DNA of 64,000 bases from Agelaius tricolor (Eukaryota > Chordata > Aves > Passeriformes > Icteridae): contig JALJCS010000002.1 of the NCBI GenBank assembly GCA_023055355.1, positions 89,925,001 to 89,989,000 on the forward strand, read 5' to 3'. This document shows, one piece after another, positions 1-11,292 of this stretch. The notes below the pieces were generated by a model. That model saw only the letters and a program-made list of their open reading frames with translations. It did not search any database and was not told the DNA's origin. A program made the translations under genes and the position numbers. The stretch's first letter is position 1. Each line of letters begins with the position of its first letter.

Positions 1-725
1 GGTGTCTTTCCCTAATTGCATCTTAACAGGGACACACATCTGCACACAGCACTCCAGGTGTGGCCCCCTCAGGGCCCAGCACAGAGGGACAATCACTGCC
101 CTGGTCCTGCTGGCCACACTTTTGCTGACACAGAAGGCCAGGAGGCCACCAGTCCTCTTACCAACCTGGGCTCACATTCGGTCACTGTTGCCTGGCAATG
201 CCAGGGCCTTTGCTGCTGGGCAACTTTCCGCCATTCTGTCCCCAGCAGACCCTTCTTGGGACACAAGGGCAGGACTCAGTCTTCTTGAAACTCAGCATTG
301 TACCATCCATCCAGCCTGTCCATGTCCCCCCACGGAGCCTTCCTACCCTCCCTCATGCAGACACTCCCACCCAGCTTGGTGTTGGCAAAAATTTATTACT
401 GAAGATGCCCTTGCCCACACCAGCAGGACAGATGCTGGACAGGACTGCACCCAGGGGACACTGCTAGTGACCAGACACCAACTCGATGCAGCTCCATTTC
501 TCAGCCACTCTCTGGACCTGGCCATCCTGACAGTTCCTATGCCAGCCAAGAGTGCCCCTGCACAAGCCCTGGGCTGATGGCTTTTCCAGGACTGTGGTGT
601 GGGAGATGGAGTCACAGGCTTTTCTGGAATCCAGGGAGACTCCAAACACAGCTTTTCCCTCAGCCCAGAGGTGGGTAACAAACACCTCAAAGGGCATCAC
701 ATTTCTCAGACAGGACCTGCCTTTC
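1..725. repeat. 4866-bp-offset repeat, left copy
   Basis: This block matches 4867-5591 base for base at a constant offset of 4866, with no indel and only about two substitutions that I could find, both near 650-660. It begins at or before the window start, so its true left end is unknown. Its right end is abrupt: after 725 the two copies continue as clearly related but much more diverged CR1 sequence. It lies wholly inside CR1 copy 1. Confidence 0.95.
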
Positions 726-1385
726 CTGATCTCTGTCTTGTTGGTCCTGATCCCTCTGTTGTCCTCTATGCATTGTGTGATCCCCCTCATGATGATCTGC
801 TCCAGAACCTTGCCAAGCCACGAGGTCAGGCTGACAAGCCTGCAGATCCCCGCACTCACCCTGTGGCCCTTTTTGGGCATGGCTCCGAAATTGGCACCTC
901 CAGTCATCTGGGACCTCACCGACTAGCCAGGGATGATAATAAAGGATAGACAGTGGCTTAGTGAGGTCCTCCACCAGCTCCATGAGCACGCTAGTGTGAG
1001 GCCCAGCCAGCCCCGTAAATTGTCAGTGTCTCAGTAGCTCTGCAGGCCACTAAGGATTTTCTGCTGGATTGCAGGAGATCCAGTCTGCTCCCTGTCCCTG
1101 CCTGCTGGCTCAGGGGGCAGCTTATCTTCTGCAAAACTGGTCTGACTGTTGAAGGTTGAGGCCAAAGGCGGCTTTCAGTAGCTCAGGCTTTTCTTCATCC
1201 TTCATGATTGTATCCGCGCCATACATCCAGTACAGAGGGCAGATTTTCCTTGACATTCCTTTGTTGTTATTCTTTTTAAACAAACACTTTTTATTGCACT
1301 TTACAGTAGTGGCCAGATGACGTGCTAACTGCACCTTTGCCTTCCTGATCTTCTTGCTACATGAGGTGGAGAAAAAAAGTTGAAA
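1..1385 (-). mobile_element. CR1 LINE remnant, copy 1 (left of gene)
   Basis: Read on the minus strand, this stretch gives broken pieces of CR1 ORF2. From high to low coordinates there is a segment resembling the KIRKAK...LARD...NKK region before the reverse transcriptase (about 1380-1240). Next come the EVPDDW and PVSLTS-like motifs (about 960-830), then a KGRSCL...FSKAFDSISH-like RT core (about 730-600), then 3' RT sequence running to the window edge. Frameshifts and stops show it is dead. No CR1 3' terminus with ATTCTATGA-type repeats is seen, so the element is either cut by the window edge or 3' truncated. Family assignment rests on motif recognition. Confidence 0.88.
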
Positions 1386-1579
1386 AACATGGTGGGCCGG
1401 GCAGGAAAAGCAGTTTGTCATGGCAGAGGGCTACTCTGGGGACATTTAGGGGCAGAACACAAAGTGGGACAAGGGAGAAATTTGGGTGATTGGGACACAA
1501 ACAGGCATGGGCAAAGTTGAGGGGCAAAGTCCTAAAACAGGCCTTTGTAAAAAAGGGGGTCTCCATGTCTCTCCATGAC

Positions 1580-1650
1580 AAGGGGCGGCTGTGCCCATAA
1601 GGCCTTTGTGACTCGCAGTTGCATCGTGCCCAGAGGCCATTGTGACACGG
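1580..1650 (+). promoter_or_regulatory. Possible promoter-proximal direct repeats
   Basis: About 170-240 bp upstream of the start codon there is a GC-box-like GGGGCGG (1582-1588). It is followed by two near-copies of one motif: GTGCCCA-TAA-GGCCTTTGTGAC at 1591-1612 and GTGCCCA-GA-GGCCATTGTGAC at 1626-1646, a spacing of about 35 bp. No TATA box is obvious. Placement upstream of the gene suggests a control region, but this is inference. The repeats may only reflect local duplication. Confidence 0.3.
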
Positions 1651-1708
1651 GTCTGTGCGGTGACCCGGAGGGCTCTTGTAGGGCCAAAGCCCTCGTGTTG
1701 TCACTCTC

Positions 1709-1780
1709 AGGAGAGCAGCTCTCTGAGGAGGCAGCAGCTCTCTCACGAGGCAGCAGCTCCTCAGGAGGAAGCAGCACTCC
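1709..1780 (+). repeat. Short imperfect GAGGCAGCAGCTC-type repeats
   Basis: Three or four imperfect copies of a GAGGCAGCAGCTC-like unit lie just upstream of the start codon, probably in the 5' untranslated region. They look like local slippage. No function can be read from them. Confidence 0.5.
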
Positions 1781-1819
1781 CGGGTGATCTTGGCCAGTGT
1801 TCATCAGAGCACTGCCAAG

Positions 1820-4087
1820 ATGTCCAAGAGACATGCGGTGAACCCAAGCAGCCAGTCCCGTGAGGGGCAGCCGCTGCTGTCCAAGCGGCGACAGGTGGGC
1901 GAAGGGAATGGAGGGAAAGGCTGCAGTGGGACCTGGGGCAGGGCTGGGGGCAGAGAGTGGCAGCCAGGCCTGGCTCCAGGCCTTGCTCTGGGGAGGAGCC
2001 AGAGCCAGGATGGCCTGGGTGAGGGAATGGCCCAGAGACAGTGAGCGCAGCTGGGAACCCAGCTCGGCCTGGCTGCTGTGGTCAGCACCTGCCTTGGGGC
2101 CTGAGCTGGGCACACCAACATGAGGAGGAACAGTGTGCCCACCTAGCCTCCTCCATCTCTTGCCTTCCCCTGCTTCCCACAGGTGTCCCAGAGGCCGGCG
2201 CAGGCAGCAGCGGAGGTCACATTGGTGACCATCATGCCCCTCCACGGGGACAGTCCGTTCCCCAGACCAGTCACCTCATTAAGATCCAAAGGAATCGGAT
2301 CTCAGGAGGACAGCCTGGAGCGAGGGCACTCACTGCCCTACAGCGGCACAGTCACACGGCCACAAAGATTGTCTGTGTCCGACTTGCCGCCACTCCATGG
2401 CCCTCCATTGATGGTGACACCTCCGTGGCAGCTCAGCCTTCAGCTGCCAAGAGCAGCCTTGGCAAGGGTCAAGATGCCCCCTCTGCCATCAGCCCCAGAA
2501 ACCTCTGGGAGAAGACCCAGAGCATGCCCCATGGCCAGGCGCTACCGAGACCTTGTGCCACCTTCTGTCCTGGGCACTATGGCTGCTGACAGGGCCCAGG
2601 AAACACCTTCCGTGGGCAGCACAGGTGAAAGGGCCTGGCGAGGGTCAGCGGCAAGGCAGGGCCATGATCTGCCACCCCTGCGATGTGCAGGTGCCACGCT
2701 GCTCCGCACAGGGACCCAGCCTTCCTGGAAGCACCGGGGGCACACTGAGGCAGAAGAGCTCACTGAGGTGCAGGAAGTGCATGGGAGCAAAACATCCAGA
2801 GGCCTGTTTAGAGGCCTTGCCCTATGCCTGTGTGAAGATGCTTCCATCAAGTCCACCTGCACCCAGGAGCAGTCAAGTCTCTTCCAAGAGGCAGACACAG
2901 AGCCCCAGCTGCTGCCCAGCACTCCTGGCTGGCCCGAAGGCTCCACAGGAGAAACAGGAAACTCCTCTGAGCTCCTGTCTCCTGGCCTGATTGCAGAGCC
3001 ATGCTCTGGCTCTGGCAACTCCTGGCATGGGGACACTTCTCTACAGGAGCCAGAGGAGAAGTGGGAGGAAGAAGAGCTCCCAGACCCAGAGGCTGCAGAA
3101 GATGGGGACAGGGACCCATGGAGCATGTCACTTGCCCCATTGAAAGTGAAAAAGGCTGAGGCAGTGTCTTGTGCCATGGGTGGAGATCCTTGGGACGAGG
3201 AGGAGCCCAGTGAATTTTACCCCATGTCAGAGGCCGAGGAAGCCTCAGACGTCTCAGCCTCGTCTTTGTCTGGAGGCACCTGTGAGGAGAGGGGAACTTG
3301 TTGGCCAGCAGAGCAGAGCGCCCACACCACACTGCTGTGCACGGAGACCGTCGATGCTTTGAAGCCCCATCTGTGCATCAAAGCAGAGGAGCTGGAGCAG
3401 TTGGAAGAAGATATCTTTATCTCATTGGATCAAGAAAGCCCCTTGGTGTCGCACAGCTTTTGCAGCTGGAGCAAAGGCTGCACAGGAGAGACCGAAAACT
3501 ACTCACAGCTCATGCCTCCTGACCTGTTTGAAGAGCAGTGGTCTCCCTTTAACAACAGGGACATGCCGTTCTGGGACACTCACGTAGATGACTTCCTGGA
3601 AAAGCAGGAGGATGAAGAGCTCTCGGACAGAGACGCTGCAGGAGAGGGGGACAGCGAGCCAGAGTGTGCATTGTGTCCCGCCCTGCAAGACACAGAAGCA
3701 GAGCCAGCAGTTTCTCCCTTGGACAGTGATTGCTGTTCTGAAGGCCACAGTGAGCCTCATCTCCATGCACCAGGGGAAGAGGCAGAGGTGTTGGCTTGCA
3801 TCTGGCCTGCCAATCTCCTTGAGGAAGCCAATGCAGCATGTCTGGATGCTGGCCATGGCCAGGCCAGCAATGCCCAGGAAAAGCCCTGCAGGACCGGGGG
3901 GCCAGTAGGGGCTTCCCTGGTGCCTGCCCAGCCCCTGGAATGCAGTGTTCCTTCCTCCTCCGCTGACATGACCACTGTCCCGCAGTCCCTGGTCCCACGG
4001 CCATGGCGCTCCATGGTAAAAACAACCCGGCGGGCACTGAGGCGCCTTTTCTCCTTCAGCTGCCTCAGGGGACAGCCAGAGGAGTGA
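1820..4087 (+). CDS. Two-exon gene for a 659-residue acidic protein of unknown function
   Basis: The coding sequence is a join of exon 1 (1820-1894, 25 codons) and exon 2 (2183-4087, 634 codons plus stop). The ATG at 1820 has A at -3 and is the only ATG opening this frame; the open frame at 2183 starts with GTG because it begins at a splice acceptor. Exon 1 ends CAG|GTGGGC and exon 2 follows a strong pyrimidine tract plus CCACAG. Both junctions are phase 0, so the frames join cleanly. The protein starts basic (SKRRQ at the junction) and is then long, low-complexity, Glu/Asp/Ser/Pro-rich. It contains an internal duplication: residues about 274-334 (STGETGNSSELLSPGL at 279-294, EEEELPDPEAAEDGD at 320-334) resemble about 453-515 (CTGETENYSQLMPPDL at 458-473, DEELSDRDAAGEGD at 502-515). 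It ends in a basic tail (RPWRSMVKTTRRALRRLF, 631-648). I see no signal peptide, membrane segment or known domain, and no family was recognised. The frame is intact, so it is probably a living or very recent gene, likely multicopy given the flanking 4866-bp repeat. Confidence 0.8.
1895..2182 (+). other. Intron of the two-exon gene
   Basis: A 288-bp GT-AG intron. The donor is CAG|GTGGGC at 1894/1895. The acceptor is a C/T-rich run ending CTTCCCACAG at 2182. The upstream frame reads into the intron with different codon character, and the downstream frame has no ATG at its start, so splicing explains both ends. The exon joins at phase 0. Confidence 0.75.
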
Positions 4088-4830
4088 ACCTGTCTGCCAG
4101 CAGTAGGTGCATCCCAAGTGGCTGCTCACCCTCAGGCCACTCAGCTCCCCGAGGCAGCCACAGCTCCCAGAGGCAAGGGCGCAGGGAGGCTTGGAGTGGA
4201 TACACCAATAGATGGACATATTGATGGATGGATGCATGCATGCATGGTTGGATGGTGCCCAAGGTGACCAGCTGCCACAGGTAGGTGCTGCTGCCAACCC
4301 AAGCCCAGCGTTCCCAAGCCAATTGCAAGGCAGCCTGGTTGAGGAGAGCTGGCTGAGGAAGGATGGCAGCGCTGCCTTGCTCACTTGAGGCCAGGGCTGC
4401 AGTGTGGCGGTGCATCCCTGCCTTGCTCCCAGGCTGCATTAGCAGCTGAGAAATGCTCCTTGGATTTCAGCATTGCAGGCAATGGAAGGCACGCTCATCC
4501 TCCTTTCATGTGGCATGTAGGAAAATGTCTCCCTCCATCTCCCCAACATGGACCGGGGAAAAGCGTCAACCCTGGAAGAATCCGGGGCTCAAATCTCTGC
4601 CTCCACAAGAACCAGTGGGACTGTTTGCCATGAAGAATCGAAGGGTGACAAAGGACTGACAGGATGCCACTGGAGCCAAGTGTGGTTTCTGTCATCTGCT
4701 TCATTTCTCCCTTCCATTCCTGCACTTCACCCCAATGGCCTCCCTTCTCCTCATCACCCTCCTCTTCTCTATTCCTTTCTATCTCTCTATCTCCCATTTC
4801 GTGTTAAATAAAATCCCTGTTGTTGGCTTT
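4088..4830 (+). other. 3' untranslated region of the two-exon gene
   Basis: Non-coding sequence from the stop codon to just past the AATAAA signal. It contains a short GGAT/GCAT-rich patch at about 4222-4255. The CR1 repeat begins about 50 bp beyond the AATAAA signal, so the predicted transcript ends within the unique part of the repeat unit. Confidence 0.55.
4807..4812 (+). terminator. Polyadenylation signal AATAAA
   Basis: A canonical AATAAA sits about 720 bp downstream of the stop codon on the coding strand. It is followed within 15-30 bp by a T/G-rich stretch (TGTTGTTGGCTTT) suitable as a downstream element. It is the natural end of the two-exon transcript. Confidence 0.6.
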
Positions 4831-4866
4831 GATAGATGGTCTCGTTGGCTTCTTAATTGGCTCAGA

Positions 4867-5591
4867 GGTGTCTTTCCCTAATTGCATCTTAACAGGGACA
4901 CACATCTGCACACAGCACTCCAGGTGTGGCCCCCTCAGGGCCCAGCACAGAGGGACAATCACTGCCCTGGTCCTGCTGGCCACACTTTTGCTGACACAGA
5001 AGGCCAGGAGGCCACCAGTCCTCTTACCAACCTGGGCTCACATTCGGTCACTGTTGCCTGGCAATGCCAGGGCCTTTGCTGCTGGGCAACTTTCCGCCAT
5101 TCTGTCCCCAGCAGACCCTTCTTGGGACACAAGGGCAGGACTCAGTCTTCTTGAAACTCAGCATTGTACCATCCATCCAGCCTGTCCATGTCCCCCCACG
5201 GAGCCTTCCTACCCTCCCTCATGCAGACACTCCCACCCAGCTTGGTGTTGGCAAAAATTTATTACTGAAGATGCCCTTGCCCACACCAGCAGGACAGATG
5301 CTGGACAGGACTGCACCCAGGGGACACTGCTAGTGACCAGACACCAACTCGATGCAGCTCCATTTCTCAGCCACTCTCTGGACCTGGCCATCCTGACAGT
5401 TCCTATGCCAGCCAAGAGTGCCCCTGCACAAGCCCTGGGCTGATGGCTTTTCCAGGACTGTGGTGTGGGAGATGGAGTCACAGGCTTTTCTGGAATCCAG
5501 GGAGACTCCAAAAACAGCTTTTCTCTCAGCCCAGAGGTGGGTAACAAACACCTCAAAGGGCATCACATTTCTCAGACAGGACCTGCCTTTC
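4867..5591. repeat. 4866-bp-offset repeat, right copy
   Basis: Near-identical to 1-725. The alignment ends sharply at 5591, inside CR1. Left of 4867 the sequence is the gene's 3' flank, so if the array continues upstream, the DNA just left of the window should resemble 4800-4866. Together with the left copy it marks one repeat period containing the whole gene. Confidence 0.95.
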
Positions 5592-6425
5592 ATAAACCCC
5601 TGCTGGCTGGCCCTTATCCCTCAGCTGCCGTCTCTGGGTCTTTTGATCCCCCTCATCATGATCTGCTCCAGATCCTTGCTGGGCCCTGAGGTCAGGCTGA
5701 CAGGCCTGCAGTTCCCCTCGTCCCCTTGTTGCCTTTTTGGGCTTGGGTGTCACATTGGCACTTTCAGTCATCTGGAACCTCTCTGACTGGCCATGACTGG
5801 TAATAAACGACAGAGAGCTGTCTAGCAAGCCCTTCTGCCAGCCCCCCGAGCACCCTTGTGCATGGCCCAGCCAGCCCTGTAACTTGTCAGTGTCTCAGTT
5901 GCTCTGCAGGTCAGTAACAAATTCCGGCTGGATTGCAGGGGTTCTAATGTGCTCCCTTTCCCTGTTTACTTTTTCAGGGCTCTAGAAGTTATCTTTGTTT
6001 AAGACTCTCTGTCGAGAAGGCATTGAAGACCTAAGCCCGTTCCTCATTCTTTGTGAGTTTATTCCCTTCTTCATCCAATAATAGTTGATGGCGTTCTTTT
6101 TCCCCTCTCTTTTTAGTCATGTCTTTATAGAAACACATTACAAAAGAGTCCAGATTAAGTTCTAAATTTGATTTTGCCTCTTATCTTCTTTTTTTTTTTG
6201 TCCTAATGATGTCTTTAAACTCTCTCTGGGTTTCCTACTCCTTTTTTCAAAGCTATATTTTTTTGGGTTTTTTTCCCTGAGCAGCTGCAAGTGATCCCTG
6301 CTCAGTCTGGCCAGTCTTGCCTGCTAGCTCCTCTCTGGTACATAGGACCAGTCTGCTCCTGGGCTTTCAAGATTTCTTTCTTAATTATTTCCAAACTTCC
6401 TGGGACCCTTTGGTTCCAGTAATAA
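4867..6425 (-). mobile_element. CR1 LINE remnant, copy 2 (right of gene)
   Basis: A minus-strand CR1 ORF2 remnant. The left half (to 5591) is nearly identical to CR1 copy 1. The right half (5592 to about 6425) is a distinct, more diverged CR1 that extends further toward the element's 5' side: the antisense of the pre-RT region runs through about 6100-6420. It is broken by stops and AT-rich drift. The abrupt change in similarity within one CR1 body implies a recombination or conversion junction at about 5591. Confidence 0.85.
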
Positions 6426-9400
6426 TAGCCTTAATATTTCTATCATCAAACTTCTGCAATCTAGGGATCTATACCTGAACAACTGAGTATAAGTCCCCTT
6501 TACAGTTGAGAGGGATTTTTAAAGTTACAGCAACCTTCTTATTCTAATCATGTACTTGAATATATGTAGGTTCTTTTTAGATTACTCTATGTTTTTGGGG
6601 TTTTTTTGATAACACTGCAAGTAACTCAGTTGAAACAGTATACAAATGTTTTTCAAAAGTACTGTAATTTTTACAAGATATCTGCACTTATATATAAATG
6701 CATGAAAATAAAAATTAAAGTATATATAGCAATTTACAAATACATTCTCAGGCATTTTTCATATTGTGTTTAAAAATACCACTACTGAAGAAAAAAAGGA
6801 CATTGTATGCAAGATAGTATGAAGTTTGAGAAGTTCAAGTGTTATCAGCCAATGCTGACCATCATTTCAAATTCAGTATATGTATTTAACTGGTGAGACA
6901 GCATATTCAGCTCTGATCAGCTGTCTTTAACTACCACTTCTTCAACTTAATTTTTTAGAAAAACAAAATATATTGTGTTTATCTTTATTTCATTCATGGC
7001 ACATTCAAGCAAAATAGGAATTGGCATCACTAGATGAGTAATCAAACAGGTGGCATCCAAACTGGTTTTTGGTATGTGCCCAGCAAAGACTTGAGGCAGC
7101 TGGCAGATTATTTTGCATGCCAAGCAAGTCTGATGAAGAAAAGCAATTCTTCCAAGGCCAAAAAAAAAAAAAAAAACCCAGAAGAAAAAACACTTAAAAA
7201 GGAAAAAGGAAAAAGAAAAAAAGAAAAAAGAGCAATTTCTGCAAACAAATGAAGATTTTTTTCTGGAGATTGCAAGAAGCTTGTCCCTCTTGGCTAAGCT
7301 TTTCAAATATTGCTCATGAGAGAGGGTCTAATTCCTGTCTTGGCCAGTCTACCCCTGTGAACTTTGAGGAACTGCATGATTTTATTTCTTAAAGCACTCT
7401 CCAAAGCCTTTTAGGCATCATTATGCCTATCTGGATTTCCAGAGGAATTCAGTCAACAGTAGGGAAGTAGTGGATGTGATTTTAACATACAAAACACAGA
7501 TTACAGAACAATACTTTATGCAAGAGGAAGATTTGGAGCCAAATGTGTTTGGAAAGGAAATAGCCCATCCCTGATTTATTTGCAGAATCCCGATCCCCTA
7601 AAGAAATATGAAAATAATTTTGTCTTTTTATACATTTTCTATATGCAGTAGAGATCAAAGTGACATCATCAGAGCAAGGAACCTGGATCTAATATCCTTA
7701 ATAATATAGAAGAGAAAAAAGGCCATCATGAGAACAATCTTCCTTCACAATTCACTACTGTAAAGAAGGGCATCCCAGAAATGTTATGAAGAATGAAAAA
7801 AATCATACGTTTTGACTGAGATCTCACAAGATTTTTAAGAATTGGAATGCAAATAACCACAATGAAAAAATTGAAAATAACATTGAAAAGACAGCCCTTC
7901 TGAGATCTATATTGCTTTCAAGATTTTTGAATAGCATGGCTAGTAAATTGTCAGAAAAAAATCCAAAAGTCAATTTGCAAAAGCAAACACAAAAAATAAA
8001 AGGGTATTTCAAGCATGTTTTTGGTCCAAAGGAGGACTCTAAATATATAATATATAACTATATATGCAGGTATATATATTGTAGTTTTTAAAAGTATCAC
8101 TCTAAAAACAAAAAATGGTTCTTAAAACTTTCTTCTCAACTTTTAATTTACCTCAATCTGATTTTTAAACCACTAAATGTCACTTGCAATACTTGCAGTC
8201 CTAGTTTATCTTATGGCCACAAAGTGTTTCCTTTAAAACAAAGACAATCATAATAACAATTGACTTAACAATTAAATAATATCTTGCTTGGGAAAGAATT
8301 CTAGTTCTTCAAGAAATGTGGTTTAGTTACCAAATTATCTTTTACTATCTTATTTAGTAGGCTTAACTACATATCCTGTCTTTTTGGCATTTTTTTTAAC
8401 TTATGAAGAAGAAAAGCACAGTCAGTATGAAACACTCCTACATTACTCTTATAGTTCAAACAGTACAGATATCCACACAATGGCTCTGAGAAAAGAAAAG
8501 GATAAAAAGGTCTACTAAATAAATTAAATGGAAGCAAAAACATCCAGGGCTCTTGTGTCAAGTTTTGCTGTTATTTTGTTGGCTTCATAGACCATGAAAA
8601 TCATATGTAAAAGCCCTGATTTAAAGGTAACTAAAACATTAAGCAGTTTCTGCATCATGAATGGTGTTTCTAAGGTCAGTGTGATAGATGTTCTTATCTT
8701 CAATCCTCAAGCCTCAACCTGTGTAGAGTTTTCATACCCTTGCATTGCTTTACCCAAAATGTTGTTAGTCAAATTCTACTACCAAAAGTAAAGTTTTTCT
8801 TCCAGGGAGTATGATGTCATCCCATGAGCAAAATGATAACAGTCCCAGCAGAAATCCTAGAGAAAGCTAGAGGAATAGTTATCTTCTGTAATACAGGAGG
8901 GGGAAAAAAAATCAGGATAGCTGTTTTTTGCATTTCCTTTCAAAAGTCATCAATAATCCAGCAACATGCAGAGCAATAAACAAACATACCTTGATATTTG
9001 ATACACTCCTCTAAACCATCTTTTATAGACTGGACTTTTCAGAAAGGCTATATTTCAATACTGAAATACAACCATTTTCATGGAATATTTATTATCAACA
9101 TATCAACCATCTATCTGAAAATAGTATCATTAAAGCAAAGGCTTTCAGTGATCTGAGGAAAAATAAATGTTATCAAAGACTCATATTATACTTCTTGTTT
9201 GTTCTCTCTGGAAAGGCACCGCCAGCTCTTGAAATAATCAGGGACAATGAGAGATTGACACCTTGCATGCAAATCAAGAACTCAAACACTAAAAATTTTA
9301 TTTAATTAAGAAACTAACCTCTACATACCCATCTAATAACATATATTCTTTTATTTTATTTTCTCGTTGTTCTTGTAAATAGTTTTTGGGAAAAAAACTA

Positions 9401-10699
9401 ACTTTCCCCATTACATTTATTTTTCAGTATTCTTAAAAATCACACTGAATGTCATTAAATCTAAGGAAACACAAGCAACTTGCTTCTTCCTTTGCAGCTT
9501 CCTTCCTTCCTTCTGAAGGTGAAAGGTTGGAGGGGGTGGTTTTGGCTGCCACTTTCTCATTACATTTGAAGGCTTCAAATGTTCAAGGTTTTCTTTTCTT
9601 CTTTACATTGTTTAGTCTATTGTTCTTTTGCATAGTGAATTTTCATATGGAATATCACATGAAATATGATGTTTCATCCCTCTTTGGATAACACTACAAA
9701 AGCTTTCAGATTCTTTTCAATATTTAAAAATGGCTTAGGTGCCTTTTTATTGAATACTTGAATGGATCAATGCTACTTTCTATGTGTTCTTCATTTTTGG
9801 TCCAAAAATGAAATGAGTATATTTTGTCTGCATGTAAATGGCAAGACAAGCAAAGAAGTGAAGGGATCTTAATAAGGGTTTTGGTTTGTGTTTTGGGTTT
9901 GTTTTTTGTGTGTTTTTCCCATTCAGATTAAAAGACCGGACAATAAAATGGCATTTCAAGAATCTATTAAAAGCATAGGAGAAAAGGGAGTGCAAGTACC
10001 CTGGACAGATCCTACCTACCCTCAACCTTCATTTGCTCTTCAATTGCATGTAAATTCATTACACTAATCTGGACGAAACCAGAATTATGGCTAATGTATT
10101 ATAGCAGCACTGGCGATGGCAACCACAAGGCTCAGCACAAACGAACTCAAGAGCTGTTAGATGCAACCTAAAGTTTGCCTCTCACAATTTCATGTTTATG
10201 AACATCATGAAGTCACAATTAAAGCTGGAAATGGAGAGTAGATATTTTTGCCCAACTTCTGCCATCCGAAAATTGGATGTCTGGTTCAAGTATACTCTAT
10301 GGTTTTTCCCTGCAGGTATGTAAATGTGACCCCATTAGGAGATAGACCCACTGAACATGTCACAACTGTCTCCAGCATGTTCTGAGTTTTGTCTGGTAGC
10401 TTAGCTTAAGTATGTGAGCTGCAATTGATTACAGTGAAATGAAGTGAATCTATCCCCAGATCAGGGAGAGACAGGCTCCTTAAAGCAGGAATTACCTTTA
10501 ATAGATAGTGTGCACTTTTCTAGCCCTTTCAGAGAAAATCAGAATAGATTCTAATCACCTGTTTTCTTTTGCCCTGTGGCACATTGAAATGTTAAAGATA
10601 CAGTTTAGAGAAAGTTAAGAAAACTAATGCCATGATAGCAAACAATACATAATTGCCCCAGAAAATGCATCAAACAAGTCAACTGTTGATGAATACTTT

Positions 10700-10785
10700 T
10701 GCTTTTATTTTTTGGTGTTTTTCTTTTTGGTTTGTTTGTTTTTGTGGTTTTTGTTTTTGTTTTTTCTTTTGTTTTTGTTTTTACA
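10700..10785. repeat. T/G-rich low-complexity tract
   Basis: Strongly strand-biased T/G sequence made of T runs interrupted by G, GG or GTTTG. It is one of several similar tracts in the window. A 105-codon open frame at 10653-10970 is a product of this bias. Confidence 0.7.
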
Positions 10786-11292
10786 GTTGGTATTCTGTAA
10801 ATATCTTTAGGTCAGATCAAAATTACCAGGGTGACTGTTTATCTTCAGTGTTCTGTATAGAACTGATGATCTTCCTCTTGTGCCTTGAAATAACACCTGT
10901 TTTTGCTGTATTTTATTTCCATTTCAGCCTTTTTCAATATGTTCACATTTCTATATCCTTTCTGATTTGAACAGTAGAGCTTTCCTTAAGAGCAGAAGAA
11001 GCTTAGTTATTTAGTGCCACACTTAGAGCCCAGATGCACCTATATAAATTCAAACTGAATCACCAACATCAGCAGGGTTACTCTGAGAGTCACTGTGAGG
11101 TGTACTGGTGCTCTACATCTAATTACAAGAACACATATTGGTTGGATGGCAATTGGTTTTATGGGGAACAAAAGTATGTCTTGTTCTTTCTACCTAAGCA
11201 GTGTAATAAAAATAGGATTATTAGAACTGTGTCAAGGTGCCTAAGAACCTGAATTTGGACCCTAAAATATTGTCTCTGGTGTCACTTGAGTA

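Noticed and set aside
2..577. A 191-codon plus-strand open frame, repeated at 4820-5443
   Set aside because: It is the antisense of CR1 ORF2 within the duplicated block. The coding signal is on the other strand, and the duplication explains its recurrence.
464..919. Minus-strand open frame of 151 codons with RT-like motifs as a live gene
   Set aside because: It is a fragment of a dead CR1: RT motifs are split across frames and no complete domain or start is present.
1532..4439. Large antisense open frames opposite the two-exon gene (up to 293 codons)
   Set aside because: Shadows of GC-rich coding sequence. They lack splice logic, and the sense frame has the intron and poly-A signal.
7005..7306. 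Minus-strand open frames with F/K-rich protein
   Set aside because: They run through poly-A/poly-T tracts; the composition is a product of low complexity.
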